From the NCBI GenBank assembly GCA_020723185.1, contig DYJI01000006.1, positions 124,001 through 188,000 of the forward strand: a stretch of 64,000 bases of DNA. The letters are read 5' to 3'. Position numbers and translations under genes: made by a program. Within the stretch, counting starts at the first letter, position 1, and each line of letters opens with the position of its first letter. The notes beneath the pieces were generated by a model that was given only the letters and a program-made list of their open reading frames with translations, was not told the origin of the DNA and ran no database searches. Origin of the DNA: Sideroxydans lithotrophicus (GTDB lineage: Bacteria > Pseudomonadota > Gammaproteobacteria > Burkholderiales > Gallionellaceae). This document shows positions 61,534 to 64,000 of the stretch, piece by piece.

Positions 61534-62571
61534 TCAGTATCCGAGGCAAGCCTGCAGGTCGGGGATCAAGGCTGAGGCCGGATCGACACTGTGCTTGAGC
61601 TGGCCTTCTTCCAGCATCACCGCCCCCAGACGTCGTGCCGGTTGCAGGATGCCCCGCCCGCTGCCGATCAGTTCCAGATTCTCCGCCCCCGATGGCGTCT
61701 TGATACCCTGCACCATGGTCCGATATTCCTGCGGCGTCACTCCCAGCCGCTTGGCGATCGAGGCCGCCGCCGGCTGCGGCGACTGTTCCATGTAATCGAG
61801 CGTGCGCAGCCATTGCCGCGCCACATTGCAGACCCCGGCGCGGCGCGCGACGAAAACATCCTCATGCACCACCATCAGGTCGAACACTTCGTTGGGGATG
61901 TCACTGCTGTCGAACAACACCTGCGCGCCCTGCGCCGCGAGGCGTGTCTTGAACGGCTCGAAAGTGATGAAGGCATCGGCCCGCCCCTGGCGGTACATCT
62001 CCTCGTGTTTGCTCTCGGCACTGGGGATGACCTTCACATCCTTGCGCGTCAGCTTTGCAGCATCCAGCGTGCGGCTCAGCATATACACGCCGAGCGGGAT
62101 ATTGAGGATGGCGATGCGCTTGCCCTTCAGTCCGGCCAGCGACTTCACGCCGGGCGAGGCCATCACCGCATCCGCGCCGTTCGACACATCCATCACCATC
62201 AGGATGCGCAAGCGCACCCCGCTGTGCAGCAGGTCCAGCGTCTCGTCCAGCGTCAGGGTGGCGATATCGGCAGAGTGGTTGCGGAAGGATTCCAGCGTGA
62301 TGTCGGATGACGGCAGTTCGAACAGCTGTGCGTCCCGCTCGGTCAGATATCCGATCTCCTGTGCCAGATACAGCGGTTCGTAGCCCGGCCACGGGCTGCT
62401 GGCGACGCGCAGGGGCGGCTCATGCACGCGGTCGCATGCGGCCAGCAGCATGACCACTGCCAGCAACAGCCATGAGATCGGCGCACGTGTTGCAAATGAC
62501 TTCAAGCTGGCTCCCCTCCTGAATATCCTGCCAAGACTCTTCGCGGTCTCGTGAAGCAGGGCCCGGTTCAT
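61534..62571 (-). CDS. Orphan ABC-type substrate-binding lipoprotein (NMT1/THI5-like)
   Basis: A 345-aa protein with a long n-region, membrane segment and lipobox (MLLAAC, Cys46). The mature part matches the NMT1/THI5/SsuA-type binding fold: LRVASSPWPGYEPLYLAQEIGYL, SADIATLTLDETLDLLHSGV, GADAVMASPGVKSLAGLKGKRIAI, QGRADAFITFEPFKTRLAAQGAQVLFDSS. These bind nitrate, taurine, sulfonates or thiamine precursors. No ABC permease or ATPase is adjacent. It precedes the membrane GGDEF-EAL gene by 4 nt, which suggests a co-sensor role. Confidence 0.88.
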   Translation of the reverse strand: MNRALLHETAKSLGRIFRRGASLKSFATRAPISWLLLAVVMLLAACDRVHEPPLRVASSPWPGYEPLYLAQEIGYLTERDAQLFELPSSDITLESFRNHSADIATLTLDETLDLLHSGVRLRILMVMDVSNGADAVMASPGVKSLAGLKGKRIAILNIPLGVYMLSRTLDAAKLTRKDVKVIPSAESKHEEMYRQGRADAFITFEPFKTRLAAQGAQVLFDSSDIPNEVFDLMVVHEDVFVARRAGVCNVARQWLRTLDYMEQSPQPAAASIAKRLGVTPQEYRTMVQGIKTPSGAENLELIGSGRGILQPARRLGAVMLEEGQLKHSVDPASALIPDLQACLGY

Positions 62572-62599
62572 CCGAGCCGGGACGCACAGAATTATACGG

Positions 62600-64000
62600 T
62601 CAATCGTCCAGCTTCGACCCCCAATCGGCGATCAGGCGTTCCAGCTCCTCCAGCGGCAGCGGCTTGCTGAAGAAATACCCCTGATAGGCCAGGCAGGCAT
62701 GGTGTTTGAGGAAGCTCAACTGGGCTTCCGTCTCCACCCCCTCGGCGATGACGTCGTGTTTGAAGTTCTTCGCCATGTCGATGATGCTCTGCACCATGCC
62801 CGCATCGCTCTGGTCCACGGTGATGTCGCGCACGAAGCTCTTGTCGATCTTGAGCTGGTCCAGCGGCAGCTTCTTCAGATAGGAGAGCGAGGAATAGCCG
62901 GTACCGAAATCGTCCAGCGACAGCTGCACCCCGAGCGCCTTGAGCTTGCGCATCTTCTCCACCACATCACCGATGTCGTTCAGCACCACGCCTTCGGTCA
63001 GTTCCAGCTTCAAGCGCGCCGGCTGCACGCCGTGCCGCTGCAGGATGGCGGCCAGATGCTCCACGAAATCATGCATGGCGAACTGGTGGGCGCTGACATT
63101 GACCGCCATCGTCAGCCCCGACCTGAGCGGATCGTCCGCCCACAGGACCAGCTGGGCGCAGGCATGGTGCAGCACCCAGTCGCCCAGCTCCACGATCAGC
63201 ATGCTCTCCTCCGCCACCGGGATGAACTTCGCGGGCGGGATCATGCCGCGCACAGGATGTTGCCAGCGCAACAGCGCCTCGACGCCCACCAGCTTGCGTT
63301 CGTTGTCCACCTGCACCTGGTAATGCAACTGCAGCTCTTCGTTCTCGATGGCGCGGCGCAGGTCGTTCTCCAGCATGGCGCGCGTATCCAGATCGTGCTG
63401 CAGGCCGGGATCGTAGAAACGCACCGTGTTGCGTCCCGCGTTCTTGGCCTGATACATGGCCACGTCCGCGTGCTTGATCAGGTCGTCCGTGTTCTCCTCG
63501 CCGTCGTGGAACAACTCCACGCCGATACTGGGCGAGCTGTAATGCTCGTGTTCCTTGAGTTGATACGGGTGTGCCAGCGAATCGCGGATCTTCTCCGCCA
63601 CCAATCCCGCCTTGTGCGACGCCTCTTCGCGATCGGCACCTATCCCCTCCAGCACCACCACGAACTCGTCGCCGCCCAGCCTCGCCACCGTGTCGATCTC
63701 GCGCACGCAGCCCTTGATGCGCTCCGCCACCTCCACCAGCAGCAGGTCGCCGTAATCGTGGCCCAGCGTATCGTTCAGCACTTTGAAACGATCCAGGTCG
63801 ATGAACAGCAAGGCACCGAAATCCCCGTTCCGCGCCGAGGCCGCCAGCGCATTCTGCAACCGGTCCAGGAACAGGCGGCGGTTAGGCAGCCGCGTCAGCG
63901 CATCGTAGAACGCCAGCCCGCGTATCTCTTCCTCGTTGCGCTTGCGTTCGGTGATGTCGCTGAAGATGGCCACATAGTTGATCGTGCTGCCGGCTTCGTC
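62600..64000 (-). CDS. PAS-GGDEF-EAL protein, C-terminal part (partial)
   Basis: The frame is open to the window's right edge, so the N-terminus is missing. Visible: the end of a PAS/PAC unit (IFSDITERKRNEEEIRGL), GGDEF (RLGGDEFVVVLEG, with RxxD site REID) and EAL (GVEALLRWQHP, ELTEGV, DDFGTGYSSLSYLKKLPLD, KIDKSF). Catalytic residues look intact. It is a close relative of the neighbouring 1071-aa sensor, and the pair may have arisen by duplication. Confidence 0.95.
   Translation of the reverse strand, partial: DEAGSTINYVAIFSDITERKRNEEEIRGLAFYDALTRLPNRRLFLDRLQNALAASARNGDFGALLFIDLDRFKVLNDTLGHDYGDLLLVEVAERIKGCVREIDTVARLGGDEFVVVLEGIGADREEASHKAGLVAEKIRDSLAHPYQLKEHEHYSSPSIGVELFHDGEENTDDLIKHADVAMYQAKNAGRNTVRFYDPGLQHDLDTRAMLENDLRRAIENEELQLHYQVQVDNERKLVGVEALLRWQHPVRGMIPPAKFIPVAEESMLIVELGDWVLHHACAQLVLWADDPLRSGLTMAVNVSAHQFAMHDFVEHLAAILQRHGVQPARLKLELTEGVVLNDIGDVVEKMRKLKALGVQLSLDDFGTGYSSLSYLKKLPLDQLKIDKSFVRDITVDQSDAGMVQSIIDMAKNFKHDVIAEGVETEAQLSFLKHHACLAYQGYFFSKPLPLEELERLIADWGSKLDD

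Overview
The window is bacterial chromosome, GC-rich apart from one AT-rich insert. Gene content points to a free-living betaproteobacterium, probably Nitrosomonadales/Gallionellaceae-like: an alaA-hom-thrC run, a moxR-DUF58-tgpA-queD run, a two-partner-secreted adhesin and very heavy c-di-GMP signalling. The lineage is inferred from gene order and protein style, not from a marker gene. No tRNA, rRNA or CRISPR array was seen.

Layout. 1-9.4 kb: the tail of a chemoreceptor; a coupled minus-strand run (thioredoxin-HEAT protein, short-chain dehydrogenase, acylphosphatase, YjbQ); two small membrane proteins; a Spy/CpxP-like chaperone with an OmpR/CpxA-type two-component pair, the pair split by a MITE-like palindromic element; a radical SAM protein; and a methyltransferase behind a structured leader. 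9.4-14.1 kb: an AT-rich insert with four co-directional genes. The first three look like an ABC three-component (ABC-3C) conflict system: an alpha/beta-hydrolase effector, a middle component and a Rad50-like ABC ATPase with a zinc ribbon. The fourth is a HEPN-like protein with four CxxC motifs. REP-like repeats and a possible IS remnant follow. 14.1-24.9 kb: secreted and regulatory small proteins, an S24-fold protein lacking its catalytic lysine, an RlmN/Cfr-family enzyme, a CZB zinc-sensor protein, clpB with a near-perfect sigma-32 promoter, a BASS transporter, nadC and trxC.

24.9-34.7 kb: a two-partner secretion operon reading fhaB-like adhesin (2219 aa), FhaC/ShlB transporter, FecR-domain protein. 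Diverging from it is an overlapping operon of a TPR-sulfotransferase, a methyltransferase and a PaaK/CapK-like adenylate-forming enzyme, then a diguanylate cyclase. 40.2-52 kb is mostly housekeeping: thrC, hom, alaA, a MoxR/DUF58/transglutaminase set, queD and a polyphosphate kinase 2.

52-64 kb is a c-di-GMP block: GAF-HD-GYP, CBS-GGDEF with a LuxR-type regulator, a macro-domain protein, a double-HD protein, REC-GGDEF, and two GGDEF-EAL proteins flanking an orphan periplasmic binding protein. Two genes there share a 19-bp palindromic upstream motif. Together with the adhesin operon this suggests a strain that controls attachment through many c-di-GMP inputs.
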